From positions 1 through 40,092 of the forward strand of contig CACKFK010000015.1 of the NCBI GenBank assembly GCA_902599445.1: DNA of 40,092 nt, read 5' to 3'. The DNA is from an uncultured Alphaproteobacteria bacterium (GTDB lineage: Bacteria; Pseudomonadota; Alphaproteobacteria; Rhodobacterales; Rhodobacteraceae). Shown piece after piece: positions 32,382-40,092 of this stretch. Positions within the stretch are counted from its first letter, which is position 1. The number at the start of each line of letters is the position of its first letter. A model generated the notes under the pieces. The model made no database searches. It saw nothing but the letters and a program-made list of their open reading frames with translations, and was not told the DNA's origin. Position numbers and translations under genes: made by a program.

Positions 32382-33377
32382 TTAACGATTTCTTCTATTT
32401 CTCTTTCTTCGAACCCGTGTACCTGGGTTACCAGAGAATCGTCCTAGTTTAGCTTCGATTTCTTGTAATGACGGGGGTGAATCATCTGTAGACGTTAATA
32501 GAGCAGTATTTATCGCTTTAATGTGCGCAACTGAAGTACCACAACATCCTCCAATAATTTTAGCTCCTGCTCTTTTTGCTAAAAGCGCATACTCTGCCAT
32601 CAAACTCGGTACGCCATTATAAAAAATTTCTCCATCAATAAATTCTGGAATGCCAGCATTAGCTTTAGCAATCAGGGGCAAACTAGCATCTTTCATGTCT
32701 AAGATAGTCCGTACTAGATCCGCTGGACCAACCCCACAATTCGCCCCTACTGCAATTGGTTTCAATGGTAGATCTTCAATCAAACTCACCAAATTTGAAG
32801 GAGTAAACCCCATCATCGTATTACCCTTGGTATCAAAACTCATTGTTCCAAACCATTGGACATTGGCAAGAGACGCGGCCTCCGAAACGGCTGTATATTC
32901 GGCTGGGTCCGATAATGTTTCTGCCCAAATTACATCAACCCCACCTGCCCTCAATCCTTCTATCTGTTCGTGAAAGACTTCTACTGCATTTTTATAACTG
33001 AGTTTTCCGATAGGTTTGATTAACTCCCCCGTAGGGCCTACAGAACCAGCTAAGACAACTTCGTTATTATTTTTGTCAATTAAATCGCGTCCAATTTCTG
33101 CAGAGATTCTAGAAAGTTCAAAAGCCCTATCTGACAAACCATGCAAGTGTAGCCTCAAGGAATTTCCACCAAAGGAATTGGTTAAAATAATGTCACAACC
33201 TAATTCTATAAAAGATTGGTAATGCATTCTTATCTTTGATGACTGAAGTGTATTCCAGGTTTCTGGTGCATCACCAGATTTCAGTCCAAGTTCAAATAAA
33301 CTTGTTCCCATTGCACCATCAGCAAGAAGCACAGCTTTCTTAACTAATTTCTCTGCTAACAGTTCACTGCTTTGCAT
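32382..33377 (-). CDS. bmt: Betaine-homocysteine S-methyltransferase (BMT type)
   Basis: The 331-residue zinc methyltransferase has an N-terminal LLADGAMGTSLFE (17-29), Cys214 in GANCGVGP, and Cys278-Cys279 in IIGGCCGTS. PETWNTLQSSKIRMHYQSFI matches the alphaproteobacterial betaine-homocysteine methyltransferases, which also share the very basic C-terminal tail (RRKRNRRNR). It would make methionine from homocysteine with glycine betaine, releasing dimethylglycine. It is transcribed toward the exporter gene. The second, shorter methyltransferase of this superfamily (2628-3530) has a different sequence, so the two probably use different donors. Confidence 0.87.
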   Translation of the reverse strand: MQSSELLAEKLVKKAVLLADGAMGTSLFELGLKSGDAPETWNTLQSSKIRMHYQSFIELGCDIILTNSFGGNSLRLHLHGLSDRAFELSRISAEIGRDLIDKNNNEVVLAGSVGPTGELIKPIGKLSYKNAVEVFHEQIEGLRAGGVDVIWAETLSDPAEYTAVSEAASLANVQWFGTMSFDTKGNTMMGFTPSNLVSLIEDLPLKPIAVGANCGVGPADLVRTILDMKDASLPLIAKANAGIPEFIDGEIFYNGVPSLMAEYALLAKRAGAKIIGGCCGTSVAHIKAINTALLTSTDDSPPSLQEIEAKLGRFSGNPGTRVRRKRNRRNR

Positions 33378-33414
33378 AAAAACCCAAAATAGAATTAGTT
33401 TTCATTATTCATTA

Positions 33415-34611
33415 TCAAGGTTCTTTTATTATTTCACGAATTTCTCTTACTGGCAAGATGACGGCCCCCAATACCACTAATGCTGGCACAGAACTCAATA
33501 TTACAAAAAGGAAATTTAACTCGTACCCTGTGGTCAATAAGATACTTGTAATAGGTAAAATCATCGCACCTATGCACAGGTTCAACAGAAATTTTATACT
33601 CAAAAATTGACTTCTATATTTGTCAGGGATATATGCAGACAGTATCGCATCACCTATAGGGATCTGTCCAAAAACAAATGCCATCCCAAAAATTATTGTA
33701 AACAATAACATAAAGTTTTCGGTCTGTGACGCAGAATAAATAAATATTATCTGGCCTACCCCTATGAAAAGTAACACTCCTCTATAGTCTCTTCTATCAA
33801 TCACCCAGCCAGAAACAATTTGTGAAAAAGATGCTATTCCATAAACACCGGCAGCTAATAATCCAGTGAATGCAACATTTTCAGAGATTTGCGTTAAATA
33901 TACTTCAAAATAACGTGGGATCAAGAATGTTAAAGCCCCAAACGTAAAACCTCCAGCAACCGTAATGAAACCAAGGGCCAGCATAGCCACCTTCCAACCA
34001 TCGGAAAAGGTTTCGAAATCAATATTACTCTTTACTTTTTGTGAAAACTCTTCCTCGTTATATTTTGAATAAATCAACCAAAACCCAAATAACAAACAAA
34101 TGATCCCTGGAACAACAAACGCAAATCGCCAATTGCCCATAATGATCAATAAACCTGTAATTAGAGGTGCCGCTGCCACCCCCATATTCCCCCAAACACC
34201 ATTTAGGCCAAGCCTAAAGCCCAAATTTTCTTTATTTTTCATGAGCATAGCTATTCCAACTGGATGGTATATAGATGCAAAGAGTCCTATTAAACTTAGA
34301 GAGATTCCTAATTGCATTAAATTTTGAGATAAGCCTGCTAGAATAGACGAACAACCTACTCCTAGAGGAAAGATACATAACATTAATCTCCGAGAGTATC
34401 TCTCTGCTAAGATTGAAGCCACAGGGGCAGCTGCACCAAAAAGTATAAGTCCTAAAGTACCATAAAGAATGATTTCAGCATATTTAATCCCAAAAAACAC
34501 CGCTGAATCAAAAGCAGCCTTGGCAAAAATGAGCATAACAAAATGATCAAGAAAATGAGAAATGTTCAGAGGAATATCTTTAGAGCGAAATATTTTTTGG
34601 TATAAAACCAT
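33415..34611 (-). CDS. MFS transporter, Fsr (fosmidomycin resistance)-like
   Basis: The 398-residue major facilitator has about twelve membrane segments. The first half carries ILAERYSRRLMLCIFP after helix 2 and SIYHPVGIAMLMKN with GLNGVWGNMGVAAAPLITGL, which resemble the YHPxG pattern of Fsr-like exporters. It was placed by these motifs only; the substrate is unknown. AGG six bases before the ATG supports the start. It lies 37 bp upstream of the bmt gene on the same strand, so a shared transcript is possible, and 52 bp after gltD. Confidence 0.78.
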   Translation of the reverse strand: MVLYQKIFRSKDIPLNISHFLDHFVMLIFAKAAFDSAVFFGIKYAEIILYGTLGLILFGAAAPVASILAERYSRRLMLCIFPLGVGCSSILAGLSQNLMQLGISLSLIGLFASIYHPVGIAMLMKNKENLGFRLGLNGVWGNMGVAAAPLITGLLIIMGNWRFAFVVPGIICLLFGFWLIYSKYNEEEFSQKVKSNIDFETFSDGWKVAMLALGFITVAGGFTFGALTFLIPRYFEVYLTQISENVAFTGLLAAGVYGIASFSQIVSGWVIDRRDYRGVLLFIGVGQIIFIYSASQTENFMLLFTIIFGMAFVFGQIPIGDAILSAYIPDKYRSQFLSIKFLLNLCIGAMILPITSILLTTGYELNFLFVILSSVPALVVLGAVILPVREIREIIKEP

Positions 34612-34663
34612 AATAGCCTAAGTTTTTAAAATAAGTCTAGTAACCTCTCGTGTCTCTCTGATA

Positions 34664-36100
34664 CTATCGAGGAAGGAGTGTACTCCCCATTAAATATTCA
34701 TCGACAGCACGAGCACATTGTCTACCCTCTCTAATAGCCCAAACAACGAGAGATTGACCTCTTCTCATGTCGCCTGCAGTCCAGATTTTTTCACAACTTG
34801 TCTTATAGTTAACTGTATCAGCCAACACATTGTTTTTACTATCTAAAGTTATGTTCAAATCCTCAAGCATTCCGTCATATATCGGTGATACAAATCCCAT
34901 AGCAAGCAAAACAAGATCTGCTTTTAGTTGAAATTCGGATCCCGGTATAGGCTTAAAATCTTTATCAACTTTTATGCAATGGAGTTTCTTAACACTACCA
35001 TCCCCATCACCTTCAAAAATTTGGGTCATCACCGAGAACTCCCTCTCAGTTCCTTCCTCTTGACTAGACGATGTTCTCATTTTTAGGGGCCAATTAGGCC
35101 AGGTTACAAGTTTATTTTCTTTCATAGGCGGTTGAGGCATGATCTCTAGTTGGGTTACAGAAATGGCTCCTTGCCTTATGGAAGTTCCTATGCAATCAGA
35201 TCCGGTATCGCCTCCACCGATTACAACTACATTTTTACCTGATGCTAATATCTCTTTTGAAAATTGCTCTTTTTCTCCACCGTTTCGTTTGTTTTGTTGC
35301 GGGAGAAAATCCATCGCATAATGAATGCCATTAAAATTCCTACCTTGTATTGGCAAATCCCGTGGTTTTTCTGCACCCCCAGCTAAAATAATCGCATCAT
35401 GTTTATCAAGCATCTTTTTTACTGAAAAATCTACTCCCACGTGGACATCAGTATGGAAAATTATTCCCTCATCTGACATTTGAGTTATTCTTCTATCAAT
35501 ATGCTGCTTATCCAATTTAAAATCAGGTATTCCATATCGTAGCAATCCTCCAATTTTACCATTCTTTTCATACAAATGAACTTCATGGCCTGCCCTTATC
35601 AACTGTTGTGCTGCTGCCATTCCAGCAGGACCTGAGCCAACAACACCAATTTTCTTACCAGTAGAATGATTAGCTTTCTGAGGTTGAATCCAGCCATTTT
35701 TCCATGCCTTATCTACGATAGCGCATTCAATAGATTTGATAGTTACGGGGCTATCAGTTATATTTAAGGTGCAAGAGGATTCACAAGGTGCAGGACAAAT
35801 TCTTCCCGTGAATTCTGGAAAATTATTTGTTGAGTGAAGATCCTTGATGGCTTGTCGCCACTCACCCCGATATACCATGTCATTCCAATCTGGAATTTGA
35901 TTATTGACTGGGCACCCTTTTATACCTTTGACATCGTGACAAAATGGAATACCACAATCCATACATCTACTGGCTTGGGCACGCAAAGTTTCCTCAGGCA
36001 ATTCAATAAAAAATTCTTTATAATTCCGAACTCGATCCGCTGCTGGTCTATATTTTCTGTCTTGTCTATCGACTTCAAGAAATCCCGTTACTTTACCCAT
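34664..36100 (-). CDS. gltD: Glutamate synthase small (beta) subunit
   Basis: The 478-residue flavoprotein takes electrons from NADPH and passes them to GltB. Cysteines 46, 49, 54 and 63 (CMDCGIPFC, then [10 protein letters not shown]) and 102, 106 and 110 (CPAPCESSC) bind the Fe-S clusters. FAD binds at [10 protein letters not shown] (155-164), NADPH at [10 protein letters not shown] (about 290-300). The C-terminal [20 protein letters not shown] is the conserved FAD region. Length agrees with the usual 470-490. It starts 40 bp after gltB, in the usual gltBD order. Confidence 0.95.
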   Translation of the reverse strand: MGKVTGFLEVDRQDRKYRPAADRVRNYKEFFIELPEETLRAQASRCMDCGIPFCHDVKGIKGCPVNNQIPDWNDMVYRGEWRQAIKDLHSTNNFPEFTGRICPAPCESSCTLNITDSPVTIKSIECAIVDKAWKNGWIQPQKANHSTGKKIGVVGSGPAGMAAAQQLIRAGHEVHLYEKNGKIGGLLRYGIPDFKLDKQHIDRRITQMSDEGIIFHTDVHVGVDFSVKKMLDKHDAIILAGGAEKPRDLPIQGRNFNGIHYAMDFLPQQNKRNGGEKEQFSKEILASGKNVVVIGGGDTGSDCIGTSIRQGAISVTQLEIMPQPPMKENKLVTWPNWPLKMRTSSSQEEGTEREFSVMTQIFEGDGDGSVKKLHCIKVDKDFKPIPGSEFQLKADLVLLAMGFVSPIYDGMLEDLNITLDSKNNVLADTVNYKTSCEKIWTAGDMRRGQSLVVWAIREGRQCARAVDEYLMGSTLLPR

Positions 36101-36140
36101 ATTAAGAACCTAATCTATATTGTTAGTTTTGTTATATGCA

Positions 36141-39100
36141 TCATTCGGCAGCAACTCCAGCAGCCTTCTGTTCATCATGAATCTCGTCCAAAGCCCTTCG
36201 ATATTCAGTTGGCATGACTTTCACAAATTTTGGACGAAAACTCTCCCAATCTGATAAAATTTTCAATGCCTTGTTCGATTTCGTAAGTGATGCGTGCTTT
36301 TCTATCAGAAACTTTAGTCTTTCATCATCATGTCTCGTCATATCATTCGACAGATGCACTCTGCCATGATGTTCAATATCACCCGACTGATGCTGTTCCG
36401 ATTCCATCAAGTCATCTTCCTCGGGAATAGGTTCCAGTTCTACCATGGAAAGATTACACCGCTCTGAGAAATTACCTTCTTCATCTAATACATAAGCTAT
36501 ACCACCAGACATACCAGCCGCAAAATTGCGCCCAGTTGTTCCCAGCACAACGACAATACCTCCAGTCATATATTCACACCCATGATCACCAACCCCTTCT
36601 ACTACAGCAACTGCTCCAGAATTCCTCACAGCGAAACGCTCTCCAGCAAAACCCCTGAAGAAACATTGCCCAGAAATCGCTCCATACAATACTGTGTTAC
36701 CCACAATAATAGACCTAGTATGGTCAAGAATCTTTGACTCTTTCGGTGGGTATATAATTATTTTTCCGCCTGATAAACCTTTCCCAACGTAATCATTCGC
36801 TTCGCCTTCAACCTCCATTAAGATTCCAGTGCATAACCAAGCACCAAATGCTTGCCCTGTAGTCCCTGAAAACTTAATGTGGATTGTATCTTCCCTAAGA
36901 CCTGAGTACCCATACTTTTTAGCAATAACTCCCGATAACATAGCGCCCGTGGATCTATTGTGATTGGCTATCGGAAGATTAAGGTATGTCTTCTTTCCTA
37001 TCCTAACTGCATCCTGGGTTAATCTAATTAATTGCCTGTCTAGGACCTTGTCGATGTGATGATTTTGCTTCTGGGACCAAAATTTTGGCTTGATATCCTC
37101 AGGGTCTGGGTCAAAAAATAACCGATCAAATTTCAAACCTTTAGCTTTCCAATTATCAATTAAGTTTTCTTGGTCTAAGACGCCAATTTGGCCAATCATT
37201 TCATCAAATTTAGAGAAACCTAACTCTGCCATAAGTTCCCTTACTTCCTCAGCTACAAAGAAAAAATAGTTGATTATATGTTCAGGTTCTCCAGTAAATC
37301 TCTTTCGCAAAACCGGGTCTTGTGTTGCAATTCCAACCGGGCAGGTGTTCAAATGACATTTTCTCATCATAATACAACCAGAAGCTACCAAAGGAGCTGT
37401 TGAGAATCCAAACTCATCTGCTCCTAATAAGGCGCCAATCACTACATCTTTGCCCGTTCTTAAACCTCCATCAACTTGTACCTTTATTCTAGATCGTAGA
37501 TTATTTTTGACTAGAGTTTGATGGGTTTCAGCAAGACCGATTTCCCATGGAGATCCTGCATGCTTAACTGAGGTGAGTGGGCTTGCCCCAGTTCCACCTT
37601 CCATGCCAGAAATCGTTACATGGTCAGCATGAGCCTTTGCCACACCTGCAGCAACTGTTCCAACACCCACCTCAGAAACCAATTTAACGGATATATCGGC
37701 AGCCGGATTCACATTTTTTAAATCGTAGATCAACTGGGCCAAATCCTCTATAGAATAAATGTCATGATGAGGCGGAGGCGAAATCAGTGCTACTCCCTTT
37801 GTTGAATGTCTAACCTTTGCTATTACTGCGTCTACTTTATGTCCAGGCAACTGTCCACCTTCGCCTGGTTTAGCACCTTGAGCCATCTTGATTTGTATCA
37901 TGTCTGAATTAACCAGATATTCTGTTGTGACTCCAAACCTACCAGAAGCAACCTGCTTGATTGCAGATCTCTTGCTATCACCGTTAGGAAGAGGGAGAAA
38001 CCTGTCTACTTCCTCTCCACCCTCTCCAGTATTAGATTTACCTCCAATCCGGTTCATTGCTATCGCAAGGTTTTCATGAGCCTCAGCAGAAATTGAACCA
38101 TAAGACATGGCACCTGTTGCAAAACGACTAACTATCTCACTTGCTGGCTCAATCTCATTCAATTTCAATTTCTTCCTTCCATGTTCTTTTGCAGCTTTAA
38201 GTCGGAAAAGACCTCTAATTGTAAGCAAACGTTGATTATGATCATTAATTAGCTGAGCATATTGTTTATAGTCACTTGAATTTCCCAACCTCACAGCATG
38301 CTGCAAGAATGTAACCTCATCAGAAGTCCAGGCATGAGCTTCACCTCTATGCCTGACTGAATATTCACCTCCAACTTCTAATGAATGCCTAAGAATAGGA
38401 ACATCTGCATAAGCCAATTCATGTCTGATAAAAGACTCTCTTGCGAGATGCTCCAAATTAACACCTTCTATCTTACTGGAAGTACCAGAAAAGTATTCAT
38501 CGACAAATCTAGAAGACAGTCCCACAGCATCAAAGATTTGTGCCCCGCAATAAGACTGATAAGTTGAAATCCCCATCTTAGACATTATTTTTAGCAACCC
38601 TTTATCTAAAGCCTTTATATACCTTTTTATTATCTCCTTGTGATCAACTTCTTTAGGAAACATACTTTTTTTATGCATATCCAGTAATGTTTCAAACGCT
38701 AAGTAAGGGTTTATTGCCTCAGCTCCATAACCAGCCAAAACAGCAAAATGATGCACTTCCCTCGGCTCTGCCGACTCTACTACTAACCCTACCGAGGTTC
38801 TTAGCCCCTTCTTTATGAGATAATGGTGCACAGCAGATGTAGCAAGCAGCATTGGGATAGGAACTCTCTTTGAACTAAACTGGCGGTCTGACAAGATTAT
38901 TATATTTTCACCATCTAAAACGGCCTTTTCAGCTCTCTTACGTATTCTATCAATGGCTTGCTCCATTGCCTCTGGGCCATTTTCCTTGTTAAAAGTAACA
39001 TCAATGACACGTGAGAAGAATTGGTTATCACCGATTTCACCAATATCCCGTATTTTCTGCAGGTCAGAGTTCGTCAATATAGGCTGCCTAACTTCCAACC

Positions 39101-40092
39101 TTTTTACTGTCGAAAGATTAGTAAGATCAAAAAGATTGGGCCTAGGGCCTATCAAAGAAACCAGACTCATAACGGATTCTTCTCTAATTGGATCAATAGG
39201 CGGATTTGTTACCTGTGCAAAATTTTGTTTAAAGTATGTGTAAAGAAGTTTTGGTTTTTCCGATATAGCTGAGATTGGAGTATCAGTCCCCATTGATCCT
39301 ACTGCCTCCTGTCCTGTTACTGCCATCGGAGACATTAATAACTTTATATCCTCCTGTGTATATCCAAAAACCTCTTGACAGTGCCTCAAATTATTTTCAA
39401 GAAACCTTCTATTTCCTTCTATATTGCTATCTAAATCTTCTAGTATTATTTGCGTGTTATCTAACCATTTTTGATAGGGATTGGCAGTGCAAAGTTTTTC
39501 TTTAATTTCTTCATCAGAGATTATCTTCCCTTCGACCAGATCGATAAGTAACATTTTTCCTGGTTGTAATCTCCATTTAGTGAGCACTTTACTTTCATCC
39601 ACAGGCAATGTCCCCGCCTCTGAAGCCAACACAACTGTATCATCATCTAAAACGAAATATCTTGCAGGTCTTAAACCGTTTCGGTCTAAGGTGGCCCCAA
39701 TTTGCTTTCCGTCAGTGAAAGCCAAAGCCGCAGGTCCATCCCATGGCTCCATCATAGCAGCGTGATATTCATAAAAAGCCCGCCTCTTTTCATCCATTAA
39801 AGGATTACCAGACCATGCCTCGGGAATTAACATCATCATCGCATGGCTAAGCGAATAACCACCTTGAACTAAGAGCTCTAACGCATTATCAAAGCATGCA
39901 GTGTCAGATTGGCCTTCATATGAAATAGGCCAAATTTTCTTAATGTCATCACCAAATAATGGAGAAGATAAAGAAGCTTGCCTAGCAGCCATCCAATTGT
40001 AGTTACCCCTTAAAGTATTTATTTCACCATTATGAGAAACCATACGGTAAGGATGTGCCAACTTCCAGGAAGGGAAGGTATTTGTCGAAAAA
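36141..40092 (-). CDS. gltB: Glutamate synthase large (alpha) subunit, 5' end cut by window
   Basis: The frame is open through the right edge; about 1316 residues are visible of a family total near 1500, so the N-terminal nucleophile Cys and roughly 200 residues lie outside. The first residues (FSTNTFPSWK, then HPYRMVSHNGEINTLRGN) belong to the class II glutamine amidotransferase domain. Then follow the central domain, the FMN synthase domain (GEGGEEVDRF, GMEGGTGASPLTS, QVDGGLRTGKDV), the 3Fe-4S cysteines in SGCIMMRKCHLNTCPVG (nt 37335-37390), and the C-terminal GxGxG beta-helix domain. It makes two glutamates from glutamine and 2-oxoglutarate. TTG 40061 is internal, not the start. Confidence 0.96.
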   Translation of the reverse strand, partial: FSTNTFPSWKLAHPYRMVSHNGEINTLRGNYNWMAARQASLSSPLFGDDIKKIWPISYEGQSDTACFDNALELLVQGGYSLSHAMMMLIPEAWSGNPLMDEKRRAFYEYHAAMMEPWDGPAALAFTDGKQIGATLDRNGLRPARYFVLDDDTVVLASEAGTLPVDESKVLTKWRLQPGKMLLIDLVEGKIISDEEIKEKLCTANPYQKWLDNTQIILEDLDSNIEGNRRFLENNLRHCQEVFGYTQEDIKLLMSPMAVTGQEAVGSMGTDTPISAISEKPKLLYTYFKQNFAQVTNPPIDPIREESVMSLVSLIGPRPNLFDLTNLSTVKRLEVRQPILTNSDLQKIRDIGEIGDNQFFSRVIDVTFNKENGPEAMEQAIDRIRKRAEKAVLDGENIIILSDRQFSSKRVPIPMLLATSAVHHYLIKKGLRTSVGLVVESAEPREVHHFAVLAGYGAEAINPYLAFETLLDMHKKSMFPKEVDHKEIIKRYIKALDKGLLKIMSKMGISTYQSYCGAQIFDAVGLSSRFVDEYFSGTSSKIEGVNLEHLARESFIRHELAYADVPILRHSLEVGGEYSVRHRGEAHAWTSDEVTFLQHAVRLGNSSDYKQYAQLINDHNQRLLTIRGLFRLKAAKEHGRKKLKLNEIEPASEIVSRFATGAMSYGSISAEAHENLAIAMNRIGGKSNTGEGGEEVDRFLPLPNGDSKRSAIKQVASGRFGVTTEYLVNSDMIQIKMAQGAKPGEGGQLPGHKVDAVIAKVRHSTKGVALISPPPHHDIYSIEDLAQLIYDLKNVNPAADISVKLVSEVGVGTVAAGVAKAHADHVTISGMEGGTGASPLTSVKHAGSPWEIGLAETHQTLVKNNLRSRIKVQVDGGLRTGKDVVIGALLGADEFGFSTAPLVASGCIMMRKCHLNTCPVGIATQDPVLRKRFTGEPEHIINYFFFVAEEVRELMAELGFSKFDEMIGQIGVLDQENLIDNWKAKGLKFDRLFFDPDPEDIKPKFWSQKQNHHIDKVLDRQLIRLTQDAVRIGKKTYLNLPIANHNRSTGAMLSGVIAKKYGYSGLREDTIHIKFSGTTGQAFGAWLCTGILMEVEGEANDYVGKGLSGGKIIIYPPKESKILDHTRSIIVGNTVLYGAISGQCFFRGFAGERFAVRNSGAVAVVEGVGDHGCEYMTGGIVVVLGTTGRNFAAGMSGGIAYVLDEEGNFSERCNLSMVELEPIPEEDDLMESEQHQSGDIEHHGRVHLSNDMTRHDDERLKFLIEKHASLTKSNKALKILSDWESFRPKFVKVMPTEYRRALDEIHDEQKAAGVAAE

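Noticed and set aside
38953-39765. Several plus-strand open frames inside gltB
   Set aside because: All antisense to conserved glutamate synthase sequence; composition is that of a shadow frame.
40059-40061. TTG near the right edge as the gltB start
   Set aside because: The frame stays open upstream and reads the conserved FSTNTFPSWK of the amidotransferase domain, so the gene continues outside the window.
1-40092. Mobile elements, CRISPR, rRNA and tRNA genes
   Set aside because: No transposase or integrase frames, no regularly spaced repeats, and no RNA gene signatures were seen by eye; a tRNA/rRNA model search would settle it.

Overview
The window is AT-rich DNA from a Gram-negative bacterium, most likely a marine alphaproteobacterium. 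The basis is the gene order D-Ala-D-Ala carboxypeptidase, tmk, holB, tatD, PhnP-like hydrolase, together with TRAP transport, a pca operon, a betaine-homocysteine methyltransferase with a basic tail, and gltBD. The taxon is an inference from gene order and protein style, not a database match. Two large genes are cut by the window ends: a DUF4347 surface or secreted protein at the left and gltB at the right. I saw no rRNA, tRNA, CRISPR array, transposase or integrase.

Layout. Positions 1-5.8 kb (all minus strand) hold the DUF4347 protein, a TauE/SafE-type permease, a homocysteine S-methyltransferase family protein and a large FMN/FAD/Fe-S demethylase-type oxidoreductase. Positions 5.9-9.0 kb hold three exported serine proteases: a trypsin-fold and a subtilisin-fold enzyme in tandem, and a converging trypsin-fold enzyme with a helical-repeat tail. 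Positions 9.1-17.5 kb hold one minus-strand aromatic-catabolism operon, in transcription order: two-domain extradiol (VOC) dioxygenase, FAH-family hydrolase, MhpA-like hydroxylase, TRAP transporter dctP-dctQ-dctM, single-domain VOC protein, second MhpA-like hydroxylase. Divergent from it is pobA (17.6-18.8 kb), which converges on a second minus-strand operon, pcaD-pcaC-pcaH-pcaG-BKACE-pcaB (23.6-18.8 kb). Positions 23.8-29.0 kb hold plus-strand core genes: sixA-like phosphatase, dac, tmk, holB, tatD and an MBL hydrolase. After these come a decayed AEC permease, an SDR plus Fe-S protein pair, a Bcr/CflA-type exporter, betaine-homocysteine methyltransferase, an Fsr-like MFS transporter, gltD and most of gltB.

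How it works together. PobA, PcaGH, PcaB, PcaC and PcaD form an unbroken route from 4-hydroxybenzoate through protocatechuate to beta-ketoadipate. The usual CoA transferase and thiolase genes (pcaIJ, pcaF) are absent. A DUF849/BKACE enzyme sits inside the operon and could cleave beta-ketoadipate with acetyl-CoA in one step. The adjoining operon looks like a separate meta-cleavage route for an unknown aromatic acid imported by its own TRAP system; it is the best candidate here for an undescribed system. No transcriptional regulator is encoded anywhere in the window, although perfect dyads lie in two divergent promoter regions.
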